From JBOHNS01 sp050730835 (GTDB lineage Bacteria > Patescibacteriota > Saccharimonadia > Saccharimonadales > UBA4665), in NCBI GenBank assembly GCA_050730835.1, contig JBOHNS010000024.1, positions 1 to 50,389 on the forward strand: a stretch of DNA of 50,389 bases. The letters are read 5' to 3'. The notes beneath the pieces are model-generated. The model searched no databases. It was given only the letters and a program-made list of their open reading frames with translations, and was not told the origin of the DNA. Shown in pieces: positions 7,008 to 14,419 of the stretch (within the stretch, counting starts at the first letter, position 1; each line of letters begins with the position of its first letter). Position numbers and translations under genes: made by a program.

Positions 7008-7736
7008 CTATCTAGCAACTGCTAATTCCAGCTGCCGACTAGCCGGCAAAATGGCGGCTAGGCCAGACTGTTTTTGCCGACGGCTGGTTGTCAGGCGACC
7101 GTCCATGGCTTGTAATATAAGGTTCGCCACAAACACGCCGGCGGCGCTGCTCGCGGAAAATTGATTAAGCGGCTGCCGGGCCCTGGCCAGCCGGCAGGCA
7201 CTACGCAAATGAGCAGCCGAAATTTTCGGCATTCCGCCGTAAAGTCCGGCCATCACGCCGCCAGCCGAGCGATTAATCAAAAAAGTAATCGAGCTAGGTT
7301 CGTCATGAGCCTCGCGGGCTTGAATAAGCGCATAGCCTAGACTATAAAACGCCGCTCTTAAGCCCGCCGCGTGCGCCATAACCGGCTTATTGGCGCGCTC
7401 GATTTGCAGCTGCAAACATACGCCATAGGCCTTTGCCAATTCGTCCAAATCATGCGCCGTGTCATTTAAGACCGCCGCCAACGATACCGGCTCAAGCGGC
7501 AACGCCTGCTGGTGGTCGGCCAAATCTAGGCCCAACATATAGCTATCCATCAACTTCAGCGCGGCCACGGCGCTAGCTTCAATATCAAGCAAAGCTTGCT
7601 CAGCCGTTCGCCCATCGATACGCGCCAGTTCCAGCCGGCGAGCAATCTGAGTCAGCGGCAACTTTAGTTCATCGGCAATAATTCTTAGCAAAGACTGCTC
7701 TGCAATTTGATTATAATCTGCCCATAGTCCAACCAT
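7008..7736 (-). CDS. Degenerate sensor histidine kinase-like protein (phospho-His replaced by Asp)
   Basis: The 242 residues follow the layout of a soluble histidine kinase core. Residues 15-75 read like a HisKA dimerisation helix pair, and 100-235 like a HATPase domain with the closing pattern SAAGVFVANLILQAMDGRL and a final LAAILP strand. The usual S-H-E-L-R-T-P-L motif is ADELKLPL at residues 21-28, with Asp22 at the phosphorylated His. The N-box region (RAAFYSLGYALIQA) lacks the metal-binding Asn, and the G1 region lacks a clear D-x-G-x-G. ATP binding and autophosphorylation are therefore doubtful. There is no sensor or membrane domain. A TATAAT at 7778-7773 and a GAGGGG site precede the start. 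It probably works as a binding or scaffolding pseudo-kinase with the adjacent receiver. Confidence 0.75.
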   Translation of the reverse strand: MVGLWADYNQIAEQSLLRIIADELKLPLTQIARRLELARIDGRTAEQALLDIEASAVAALKLMDSYMLGLDLADHQQALPLEPVSLAAVLNDTAHDLDELAKAYGVCLQLQIERANKPVMAHAAGLRAAFYSLGYALIQAREAHDEPSSITFLINRSAGGVMAGLYGGMPKISAAHLRSACRLARARQPLNQFSASSAAGVFVANLILQAMDGRLTTSRRQKQSGLAAILPASRQLELAVAR

Positions 7737-7790
7737 CGCTTAAGCACAGCCCCTCGCTTTTTTACTAAAATCTATTATAGCACGTAAATT

Positions 7791-8462
7791 TTATGGCCGG
7801 AACGAGAAATTAGGCAAAATAATATTGTTAAAATCTGATTCAAACTGTTTGGATTCGGTCGACATTTCAAAAGTCATATTCCGTAGCGGCAAAACAATCA
7901 TGCTGCCCTGGGCGTTCTGGGTGATTTGGCCGTCAATTCTAACACCAAAAACATTGGAGGCAATATTGGCCGAAGTATAGGGTTGGATTTTAACCTTGCC
8001 TTGCTTGGCTAAATCAGTGTAACTTTGCAAAATTTGGTCGTATGCCTGCGAGGTTAGTTGCACCCGAAGCGCAAAAGTGTTGCTATTACCATTGATATCC
8101 GGCACAAAACCCGGTTGGAAATAACCTTCAATCGGATCACTGCTTGTGGTACCACCTTCGGCCACATAGGCGCTCCAAGTTTTAGGATATTGGACAACAA
8201 TGGTGCCAAAAGCGCTCGGTCCGGTATAAGTTTTGAGTGGTTTTTTGGCTTCTTGAGCGTATTGCTTGACATCGGTTTGCTGAATTTTTTTGGTATTGGC
8301 CGCTACCGCCGATGAAACCTTTTGGTCGGTATGATTTTTATAATCTTGCCGGCTATGATATGCCCAAACGCCAAAGATCACCGCTACAATCAGCAAAATA
8401 TCAACCAAAATAAACGGAATTAAAAGAACATTTATGGCGCCGCCCGATTGATTGGTTTTCAT
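7791..8462 (-). CDS. Single-pass membrane-anchored extracytoplasmic protein, unknown function
   Basis: The 223-residue protein has a short polar N-terminus, one strong transmembrane helix (about residues 11-34) and a Lys/Gln-rich linker. From residue 85 a folded domain begins with IVVQYPKTWSAYV, resembling PsbP-like or other beta-rich domains that often open with a Y-P-x-x-W motif. No catalytic motif is visible. Topology is probably N-in with the domain outside. It lies upstream of the sensor-like gene on the same strand. A Y-P-x-W opening is common among CPR surface proteins, but I cannot assign a function. Confidence 0.72.
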   Translation of the reverse strand: MKTNQSGGAINVLLIPFILVDILLIVAVIFGVWAYHSRQDYKNHTDQKVSSAVAANTKKIQQTDVKQYAQEAKKPLKTYTGPSAFGTIVVQYPKTWSAYVAEGGTTSSDPIEGYFQPGFVPDINGNSNTFALRVQLTSQAYDQILQSYTDLAKQGKVKIQPYTSANIASNVFGVRIDGQITQNAQGSMIVLPLRNMTFEMSTESKQFESDFNNIILPNFSFRP

Positions 8463-8493
8463 ATTGGTTATGGTAGCTTATTTTATGATTTGC

Positions 8494-8590
8494 GTAAAGC
8501 ATTAGTTTGTAGTTGATGACTAGTAGTTTGATATTTTATGAGCGCAGCTCTATAAGCTTAAGCTATCTACTATCTACGAACTACTGCCTA
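8494..8590. repeat. Composite heptamer repeat element (class A core)
   Basis: Left arm units TAGTTTG (8503), TAGTTGA (8510) and TAGTTTG (8524) and right arm units CTATCTA, CTATCTA, CGAACTA, CTGCCTA (8563-8590) have a 7-base period and opposite orientation. Between them lies GAGCGCAGCT at 8540-8549, also present at 24121-24130 in a similar setting. The next right-arm unit supplies the TAG stop of the methyltransferase gene that ends here. Confidence 0.55.
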
Positions 8591-9100
8591 CTATTTACCA
8601 GGCTTGCCGCCCAGTAAATACAACATTTGACCGTTAAGCTGCTTGATTGGTTTATGGTCCGGAAAGGCAAAAGCAAAGCTAACAACTTTAATCGGTTGCT
8701 TGATTTCTTGAACAATTTTTTTATCCAATTTTTTCATGTACGGATTAAGCAAAAAAACATAAATGGCGTCAGTTGGCGGCAGTGGAACATGCCAGTAATT
8801 TCGGCAGTGGATGGTAACTAATTTTCGGTAGGGCAAATTTACAAACATGCTCCACAACACTAGCAGTGGATTAATTTCATAGCCGATTACTTTGATTCCC
8901 TGCTTGGCCGCGGCCTTCATTATTCGCCCATCGCCGCTGCCGAGTTCTAGCAAAGTTTGGCCGGGTTTTAAATCGAGCAATGCTAGCGCGTCCGGCACGC
9001 GTTTTTTAAGCGTCGGCAAAAACGGTGCGCCAAACAATATCGCCGAAGCGAACAATATTATTAAAATTACGCCGATGATAATTAATATAGTTATTAGCAT
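8591..9100 (-). CDS. Membrane-anchored SAM-dependent methyltransferase (FAM173/ATPSc-KMT-like)
   Basis: One N-terminal transmembrane helix (residues 1-25) is followed by GAPFLPTLKKRV and a class I methyltransferase core. SAM-binding motif I is LLELGSGDGRIMKAAAKQG (about 50-68), and the acidic residue after strand 2 appears in VIGYEINPLL. The order of a membrane helix, a G-A-P-F/Y-x-P-T motif and LGSGDGRI matches the FAM173 family, whose eukaryotic members methylate lysines in mitochondrial carrier proteins and ATP synthase c-subunit. The bacterial substrate is unknown; a membrane-protein lysine is a family-based guess. It follows xseB by six bases. Confidence 0.82.
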   Translation of the reverse strand: MLITILIIIGVILIILFASAILFGAPFLPTLKKRVPDALALLDLKPGQTLLELGSGDGRIMKAAAKQGIKVIGYEINPLLVLWSMFVNLPYRKLVTIHCRNYWHVPLPPTDAIYVFLLNPYMKKLDKKIVQEIKQPIKVVSFAFAFPDHKPIKQLNGQMLYLLGGKPGK

Positions 9101-9106
9101 TGCTAC

Positions 9107-9316
9107 CTATAATTTTTTAGAATCAGGAATTTGATCTAGCTGTTTAAGCTTATTTTTAGTCTTGTTTAAATAATTTTCCAACTCGTGGCTGATTTTCTGG
9201 CCACGTTGATACAACTTTAAGGCTTGATCGACGCCCAGCGCCGGATCTTGCAACTGAGCTAGAACTGCTTCTAGCTCGCCATTTAAAGTCTGGTAATCTT
9301 TGGAATTATTAGCCAA
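9107..9316 (-). CDS. xseB: Exodeoxyribonuclease VII small subunit
   Basis: This 69-residue helical protein carries the XseB signature: an L-x-x-[IV]-x-x-x-L helix (TLNGELEAVLAQLQD), then LGVDQALKLYQRGQKIS and a C-terminal coiled-coil region. It associates with XseA to give a nuclease that degrades single-stranded DNA from both ends. The gene starts four bases after the xseA stop, the usual xseA-xseB pairing. Confidence 0.95.
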   Translation of the reverse strand: MANNSKDYQTLNGELEAVLAQLQDPALGVDQALKLYQRGQKISHELENYLNKTKNKLKQLDQIPDSKKL

Positions 9317-9320
9317 ATTA

Positions 9321-10460
9321 TTAATCCTTACTTTTGGTTACAGAAATTTTTTGAACCAGCGCCTGGATTTTAGCGCTGGCCATTGTTACCTCAATTATAC
9401 TCTTCGGGTGCAACAGACTGGCATCACGCACCACAACTCCGCTCTGACGGATGATGCCAAAACCGCGCGCCAGAACGGCCTGCGGACTGAGAGCCGCGAG
9501 CAGTTTGGTTTGGCTCATCAGATGCTCACTGGCTTGCTGCACTACCCGGTTCAAATTTTCATGCAATTTGATTTTTGACTCGGCCAGTTGCTCGAGACAA
9601 TTATCAAACTTGGTTTTGATTAGTGAAACCATTTGCGTCTGATTATTTTTGAGTTTAATTAATTCTTGCTTTCTGTCTGGGACAAGCAGTTCCGCCGCAT
9701 TGCTAGGCGTGCTGGCGCGCACATCAGCGGCTAGTTCGGCCAGGCTAATATCGCGCTCGTGGCCGATGGCGACCAAACTAGGAATCCGGCTAGCACTAAT
9801 GGCGCGCACGACTTGTTCAATGTTAAAAGCCTGCAAATCTTCCGCACTGCCGCCGCCGCGAACTATCACCATAACTTCCGGACGATTAGCCATTTGGTTA
9901 AACTTTTCTATAGCGCCAACAATTTGTCCGGCGGCCGGCTCACCCTGAACTTGAACGTTGATTAGATTAATTTCCAAGCCAACCCAGCGCTCCTGCAAAA
10001 CTTTTAAAAAATCGCCGCAGGCGGCCGATTGGCTGGAGGTAATCAAAGCAATACTCTGCGGTGGGTAATTTAGATGGCGCTTGCGCTCATTATCAAACAA
10101 GCCCTCGGCCGCAAGTTTTGCCTGCAGCAAATTGGCTGCTTTTTTTATCGAACCCTCGCCAACCGGTTGAACACTTTTTATGTTCAAACTAAATCCATAT
10201 TTTTGATGCAGCCGCGGCGCGGCAGCAACTTTAAGCATCATGCCATCTTCTAGCGGCCCAGGCAGATTATAAACCGTGCCAAAACAGCGCACTATCGAAG
10301 CCTCGTCTTTCAGATTGAAATATATCCAAGCGTTTTTGCTGACCCGAAAATTAGCCAATTCACCAACTACAAAGACATTCGGATAGGCAAATTCCAGCGT
10401 CTGATTCAAAACTGCCACAAACTGGCTGACACTAAAAACTAAGTCCGAAGCACAGCTCAT
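9321..10460 (-). CDS. xseA: Exodeoxyribonuclease VII large subunit
   Basis: The 379-residue catalytic subunit shows the N-terminal OB-fold (residues 1-100, with VVGELANFRVSKNAWIYFNL), then the catalytic domain with IALITSSQSAACGDFLKVL, VMVIVRGGGSAEDLQAFN and VATGHE-type sequence VAIGHERDISLAELAADVRA, and a shortened coiled coil. It is shorter than the about 450-residue E. coli enzyme, mainly in the C-terminal coiled coil. Its ATG overlaps the stop of the upstream membrane-protein gene as ATGA, and xseB follows. It should process single-stranded DNA during mismatch and damage repair. Confidence 0.96.
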   Translation of the reverse strand: MSCASDLVFSVSQFVAVLNQTLEFAYPNVFVVGELANFRVSKNAWIYFNLKDEASIVRCFGTVYNLPGPLEDGMMLKVAAAPRLHQKYGFSLNIKSVQPVGEGSIKKAANLLQAKLAAEGLFDNERKRHLNYPPQSIALITSSQSAACGDFLKVLQERWVGLEINLINVQVQGEPAAGQIVGAIEKFNQMANRPEVMVIVRGGGSAEDLQAFNIEQVVRAISASRIPSLVAIGHERDISLAELAADVRASTPSNAAELLVPDRKQELIKLKNNQTQMVSLIKTKFDNCLEQLAESKIKLHENLNRVVQQASEHLMSQTKLLAALSPQAVLARGFGIIRQSGVVVRDASLLHPKSIIEVTMASAKIQALVQKISVTKSKD

Positions 10461-11512
10461 GACGCACCGGATCCCAGCCGGTCTTGTTGCAAACCGCGGT
10501 GGTAAAAATAATAACCAGGCGGCAATTGAAAAATCATATTGATAATCCGATACATGATGGTCGCCGGAATACTAAGCGACAAAGGCACACCGGCAACTGC
10601 CAAAACAGCGGTCATCAAAGCCTCGAAAATGCCAATGCCGCCCGGCAAAACCGAAACCAGTCCCGCGAAATTGGCCACCGCATAAGCCAAAATTATGGCC
10701 CCGAAATTTATAAAATGCCCAAACGCCACATAAACGATATAAGCTGCCAGGACCTCTGATAAATTAGCCGCCAAGGCCTGGACAAATGGATTTTTGAGTT
10801 TGCGATAATTAGAATGAATCAATTTGTAATTATCATGCAGCTCGTCGACGACGTGGCGTACGCTTTCGATGTTTATTGCAGCCTTATGGCTTGGCCTAAA
10901 TAGTTTTATAACACCATTTAAGGCCCTCGTGATAAAGCTAAACGTGGCATTAATGCGCCTGCGGCTGCCAATAATCAAAATAAAAGCGAAGGTGCCCACG
11001 ACCAAAAGTGTCGAAATCGCCGTCGCTACCAAAATCACAAAACCATTGACGTGCCCGCTGAGAGCCAAAAAAAACAAACCGATAATTAATAAAACCTCAA
11101 ACGATAAATAAAGCAGCAGTAATTTAAATAATTGCACCGCCGTCGCCTTGCCACCACTAATTTGATCATTGCGCATGCGCGCGCCAAAATACGAAATACC
11201 GGACACGCCGCCGCTTGGGAACACCGAATTAATAAAATTAAGCTCTAGCGCGGCTTTAAACAAAAATTTATAACTAAGTTTGTTGCCAACCACCTCAAAT
11301 AGACCACGGTACAGCCTGGTTTGGGCGTCGTAATTCCAAACTTCCAGAGGGATAATCGCCAGCAATACCCAGGCGTGAACGTGCGCCAAATTGTGAATCG
11401 TCGCGAGCAACTGGCTACGCAAAGCGATTATGACTGCCAGCAGCGCCGCTAACACGACAATATTTAATAGACTTTTCCAATGCCGCTTCCAATAAGGTTG
11501 GTTTTGGTTCAT
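10457..11512 (-). CDS. LPG synthase-type transmembrane protein (flippase-like, UPF0104)
   Basis: The product is a polytopic membrane protein of about 351 residues with roughly eight hydrophobic segments. It has the pattern of the N-terminal flippase domain of lysylphosphatidylglycerol synthases: FINSVFPSGGVSGISYFG near residue 95 and a C-terminal SVLPGGIGIFEALMTAVL segment. The cytoplasmic aminoacyl-transferase domain of MprF is absent, so lipid transport or flipping is more likely than aminoacylation. The ATG at 11512 is preferred because a TATAAT lies just six bases upstream; an upstream TTG at 11527 would overlap the promoter. Translation is coupled to xseA by ATGA. Confidence 0.85.
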   Translation of the reverse strand: MNQNQPYWKRHWKSLLNIVVLAALLAVIIALRSQLLATIHNLAHVHAWVLLAIIPLEVWNYDAQTRLYRGLFEVVGNKLSYKFLFKAALELNFINSVFPSGGVSGISYFGARMRNDQISGGKATAVQLFKLLLLYLSFEVLLIIGLFFLALSGHVNGFVILVATAISTLLVVGTFAFILIIGSRRRINATFSFITRALNGVIKLFRPSHKAAINIESVRHVVDELHDNYKLIHSNYRKLKNPFVQALAANLSEVLAAYIVYVAFGHFINFGAIILAYAVANFAGLVSVLPGGIGIFEALMTAVLAVAGVPLSLSIPATIMYRIINMIFQLPPGYYFYHRGLQQDRLGSGAS

Positions 11513-11568
11513 CGCCCCATTATACAAAAATTTATGCTATCTAGCGTTATAATACTAAAGTATTTATG
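11512..11568. promoter_or_regulatory. Divergent leaderless promoter pair
   Basis: Two -10 boxes point outward. TATAAT at 11524-11519 on the minus strand ends six bases before the ATG of the flippase-like gene. TATAAT at 11548-11553 on the plus strand ends twelve bases before the ATG of the RNA methylase. Neither gene has a recognisable Shine-Dalgarno sequence, and no good -35 is seen for either. Confidence 0.55.
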
Positions 11569-12849
11569 AAAAGTTTATGTGTTTTAGGCCGGCAGCCGGC
11601 GCTGGGACTGGCCGAACTGGAAAGTTTGTACGGCGCTAGCGCAGTGCGGCCGCTGGGCGATTGCGGCTTGGTTGATATTGACCCTTGCCTGCTAGCGTTT
11701 GATCGGCTGGGCGGCAGCATCAAGTTCTGCAAAGTTTTAGCGACGCTTGATGCTAGCAAATGGCCGGATATTATAAAATTTTTGTGCCAAGTGGCGCCGC
11801 CACAATCTGAAAAAATGCCGGCCGGCAAAATGCATTTGGGTCTAAGTTTGCACGGCTTTAATATTACTAGCAGCAAAATTATGGCCGGCGGCCTGACAAT
11901 TAAAAAGGCCATTGCCAAAACCGGCCGCTCGGTTCGGCTAGTGCCAAATCAAGAAGCTAGCTTGTCCAGCGCCCAAGTAATTCATAATAAATTAACTAGC
12001 GAAAACGGCTGGGAATTAATTTTAGTCAAAGACGGCCGCCAAACCATCGTCGCTCAAACCATAAAAGTCCAAGACATTGCAGCCTACGCCGCGCGCGACC
12101 GCCAGCGACCGAAACGCGACGCTAAGATTGGCATGCTGCCACCAAAACTCGCCCAAATCATCATCAACCTAGCCGCCGGCGAGTTGCCGGCAGAAAAGCT
12201 ACAATCCATCTGCGAAATACCGGCCGGCGCCGAAATCCCCCGCCCGAAATTCAACCAAACGATTCTCGATCCATTCTGCGGCACCGGAGTAATTCTGCAA
12301 GAAGCCCGACTGATGGGCTATCAAATTTACGGCACAGACCTAGAGCCGCGCATGATCGATTACAGCCGAGCAAACCTAGACTGGCTAGCCCAAAACTACA
12401 AACTACAAACTACAAACTACAAACTAGAACCCGCCGACGCTTCCAACCACACTTGGCAAAAACCAATAAATTGCGTGGCTAGCGAAACCTATCTCGGCCG
12501 ACCATTCACGTCTAAACCCTCAAGCCAATTACTAGAAAAAACCGCCAGCGAAGTCAATCTAATCCTCAAAAAATTCCTGAAAAATATTCACGGGCAACTA
12601 AATTCCGGCGCGCGCCTGTGCCTGGCCGTGCCCGCCTGGAACCTGCAGCCAAAACTCGGCCAGCCAAATGCGCCAACTGCTACCTTCCAATTTCCATATT
12701 CCAATTTTCGCCATTTGCCCCTTATTGACCAGCTAGAAAATTTGGGCTATAATCAAATAAGATTCAAGCACGTGCCAGGCAGCCAACTTATCTATTTTCG
12801 GCCAGGCCAGCTCGTAGCTCGCGAATTATTAGTATTAGTAAGGAAATAA
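11566..12849 (+). CDS. TRM11-like SAM-dependent RNA methyltransferase
   Basis: The 427-residue protein has an N-terminal region resembling a divergent THUMP domain. Then comes a class I methyltransferase core with motif I ILDPFCGTGVILQEARLMGY at about 233-252 and a following acidic residue in IYGTDLEPRMIDYSRANL. This is the layout of TRM11/Trm-G10 enzymes that make N2-methylguanosine in tRNA. The expected [DN]PPY catalytic motif is not seen; the matching strand reads VASETYLGRPF, so activity or target may differ. A 35-base run of 7-base repeats (12393-12427) is built into the reading frame and encodes an NYKLQTT-NYKL stretch between motifs I and IV. rpmA starts three bases later. Confidence 0.8.
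   Translation: MKSLCVLGRQPALGLAELESLYGASAVRPLGDCGLVDIDPCLLAFDRLGGSIKFCKVLATLDASKWPDIIKFLCQVAPPQSEKMPAGKMHLGLSLHGFNITSSKIMAGGLTIKKAIAKTGRSVRLVPNQEASLSSAQVIHNKLTSENGWELILVKDGRQTIVAQTIKVQDIAAYAARDRQRPKRDAKIGMLPPKLAQIIINLAAGELPAEKLQSICEIPAGAEIPRPKFNQTILDPFCGTGVILQEARLMGYQIYGTDLEPRMIDYSRANLDWLAQNYKLQTTNYKLEPADASNHTWQKPINCVASETYLGRPFTSKPSSQLLEKTASEVNLILKKFLKNIHGQLNSGARLCLAVPAWNLQPKLGQPNAPTATFQFPYSNFRHLPLIDQLENLGYNQIRFKHVPGSQLIYFRPGQLVARELLVLVRK
12393..12427 (+). repeat. In-gene heptamer tandem repeat (AAACTAC x4 + AAACTAG)
   Basis: Five head-to-tail 7-base units run through the RNA methylase coding frame without breaking it. Three units equal seven codons, so the protein shows a seven-residue period (NYKLQTT). 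Confidence 0.9.
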
Positions 12850-12851
12850 TT

Positions 12852-13124
12852 ATGTCCCACGTCAAAGCCGGCGGTACCGCCAAGAACATCCACGATAGCC
12901 CTGGCCAACGCCTCGGCGTCAAAATCTTTGGCGGCCAAAAAGTCAAAACCGGCCAAATCATCGTGCGCCAAGTCGGCATGACCAAACGCGCCGGTGCCGG
13001 CACAATTTTGAGCCGCAACTTCACCATCCACGCCGCGCACGACGGAGTTGTCAATTTCTCTCAGCGCAAAGTCCGCACTTTTTCCGGCCGCACAGTCCCG
13101 CGCACCGAAGTTACCGTCGAATAA
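12852..13124 (+). CDS. rpmA: Ribosomal protein bL27
   Basis: The 90-residue protein matches bL27: a basic N-terminus with GGTAKNIHDSPGQRLGVK, then FGGQKVKTGQIIVRQVG and a C-terminal HDGVVNFSQRK strand. bL27 sits beside the peptidyl-transferase centre of the 50S subunit. AAGGA lies just upstream of the ATG. The usual partner gene rplU (bL21) is not adjacent; instead the gene follows the TRM11-like methylase by two bases, probably in one operon. Confidence 0.95.
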   Translation: MSHVKAGGTAKNIHDSPGQRLGVKIFGGQKVKTGQIIVRQVGMTKRAGAGTILSRNFTIHAAHDGVVNFSQRKVRTFSGRTVPRTEVTVE

Positions 13125-13125
13125 A

Positions 13126-13872
13126 TTATAGCTCTATATTTTCTTTAGCCCTATAAACATGGACTTGGCCGGTGATTTTGATCGTTGCTTGATTATTAAG
13201 TTTAGCCGCTGCCACGCGGTGTGAATTGTGCGTAACAAAAATTACCTGATTGCCAGGTAAAATCACGGCCGAAGCATTTTCGATATCAGGAATAGCTGTG
13301 GCGCGGCTGGCGTAATCATCAATCACTTCATGGCTTGAACGGCCATCTTTTAAATATTGGCCACGGCCTTGCCAAGACGTAAAACCAGTAGCCGAAACCA
13401 CAGCATTGAGCGGTATTGCTAAACCATCACAACCTTCCAGTTCAACCGTAATGCTGGCCACGTCATCTTGCAAACTACTAATAAATGCTTCCGGCACAAA
13501 CGGCGCTGACTGTTGGCAGGCAAAGCTAGTCAGACCGTCGAGCAGTTGACGCGCTTTGGTTTCACGCCCATCCAAAACAAAATCATTATGTTCAATTCGT
13601 CGCCAACGATTATACAAAAAACGTTGTTGATGGTACAACTCGACCACCTCGGCTTCATCAGGCTGGGCTTCTTGTTTTCCCAGTGATTCTAATTGTGACG
13701 AAATATCAAAAGTGTCGTAAGCAGCCTTAGCCTCTTCGGCAAAAACCTCACTGCCGGGTGCAACGATTTCTGTAAAAACTTGTCGTGGCGGCTCGATCAT
13801 GGCTTGGCGCACTTGGCTAAATGCGGGATAGCTACCATCGCCATCATCAAAACGCGAAACTATTTCAGGCAT
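13126..13872 (-). CDS. Hypothetical protein (248 aa)
   Basis: No family is recognised. The protein is acidic in its first half, with a Gln/Glu-rich region near residues 60-85. The C-terminal third contains SAVILPGNQVIFVTHNSHRV and AAAKLNNQATIKITG, which faintly recalls the G-N-H-R-x-x-A turn of ParB/Srx-type nuclease folds; this is too weak for an assignment. There is no signal peptide or membrane helix, so a cytoplasmic protein is expected. Two possible -10 boxes precede it (TATAAT at 13905-13900 and TATAAA six bases before the ATG on the minus strand). It converges with rpmA with a one-base gap. Confidence 0.65.
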   Translation of the reverse strand: MPEIVSRFDDGDGSYPAFSQVRQAMIEPPRQVFTEIVAPGSEVFAEEAKAAYDTFDISSQLESLGKQEAQPDEAEVVELYHQQRFLYNRWRRIEHNDFVLDGRETKARQLLDGLTSFACQQSAPFVPEAFISSLQDDVASITVELEGCDGLAIPLNAVVSATGFTSWQGRGQYLKDGRSSHEVIDDYASRATAIPDIENASAVILPGNQVIFVTHNSHRVAAAKLNNQATIKITGQVHVYRAKENIEL

Positions 13873-13966
13873 ATTGTCTTTATAATTATTGAATTTAATT
13901 ATAGCATTAAATATACTAAAAGTAAAATTAGGCCAACTGGCTTAGAATTTTCTTAAGTTTAAATAA

Positions 13967-14404
13967 TTAAATTGTGCTCAAATGATGCCTGATGCGCTCT
14001 ACGACATCGGCCACGACAACTTGTGATTTAACCAAATAATCGTCGGCGCCTAATTGTTTGGCGCGGTCGCGGTCGCTGTCTTGGCTGAGCGCAGTCAGCA
14101 TAATCACTTTCAAATTGGCCGTTTCGCGCGTATTACGCAAAATATCGAGCACGTCAAAGCCGTTAACTTTCGGCATCATGACATCCAATAAAACCAGATC
14201 CGGTTTGTATTCCAGCGCCGCCGCCAGCGCGTCTTCGCCGTTATTAACTCGGCGCACGTCCAAGCCCTCGGCTTCTAGGCGCATCAAATAAACACTAGCC
14301 AAGGCTTCGTCATCCTCGACCATCAAAATCCGCCCAGCAGCTTTTTTATCTAAACTTTTGTCGTCGCTAGCCGCACTGGCTGCAGTGTTACTATCATTAT
14401 TCAT
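13967..14404 (-). CDS. Response regulator receiver protein (canonical, single domain)
   Basis: A 145-residue protein with a 22-residue polar lead followed by one complete receiver domain. It has the acidic pocket E30-D31-D32 (RILMVEDDEAL), phospho-acceptor Asp74 in LVLLDVMMPKVNGFDVL, the switch Thr in VIMLTALS, and the conserved Lys in DDYLVKSQ. No output domain is attached, so it acts by protein contact or as a phosphate shuttle. The gene lies 15 bases after pyrG on the same strand and is probably co-transcribed. It contrasts with the receiver at 6438-6836, which has lost the phospho-Asp. No kinase gene is next to it. Confidence 0.95.
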   Translation of the reverse strand: MNNDSNTAASAASDDKSLDKKAAGRILMVEDDEALASVYLMRLEAEGLDVRRVNNGEDALAAALEYKPDLVLLDVMMPKVNGFDVLDILRNTRETANLKVIMLTALSQDSDRDRAKQLGADDYLVKSQVVVADVVERIRHHLSTI

Positions 14405-14419
14405 GACTATTACTTTAGT

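Noticed and set aside
12788..13054. Two overlapping minus-strand ORFs across the end of the RNA methylase and rpmA
   Set aside because: They are antisense shadows of bL27, which is unmistakable on the plus strand.
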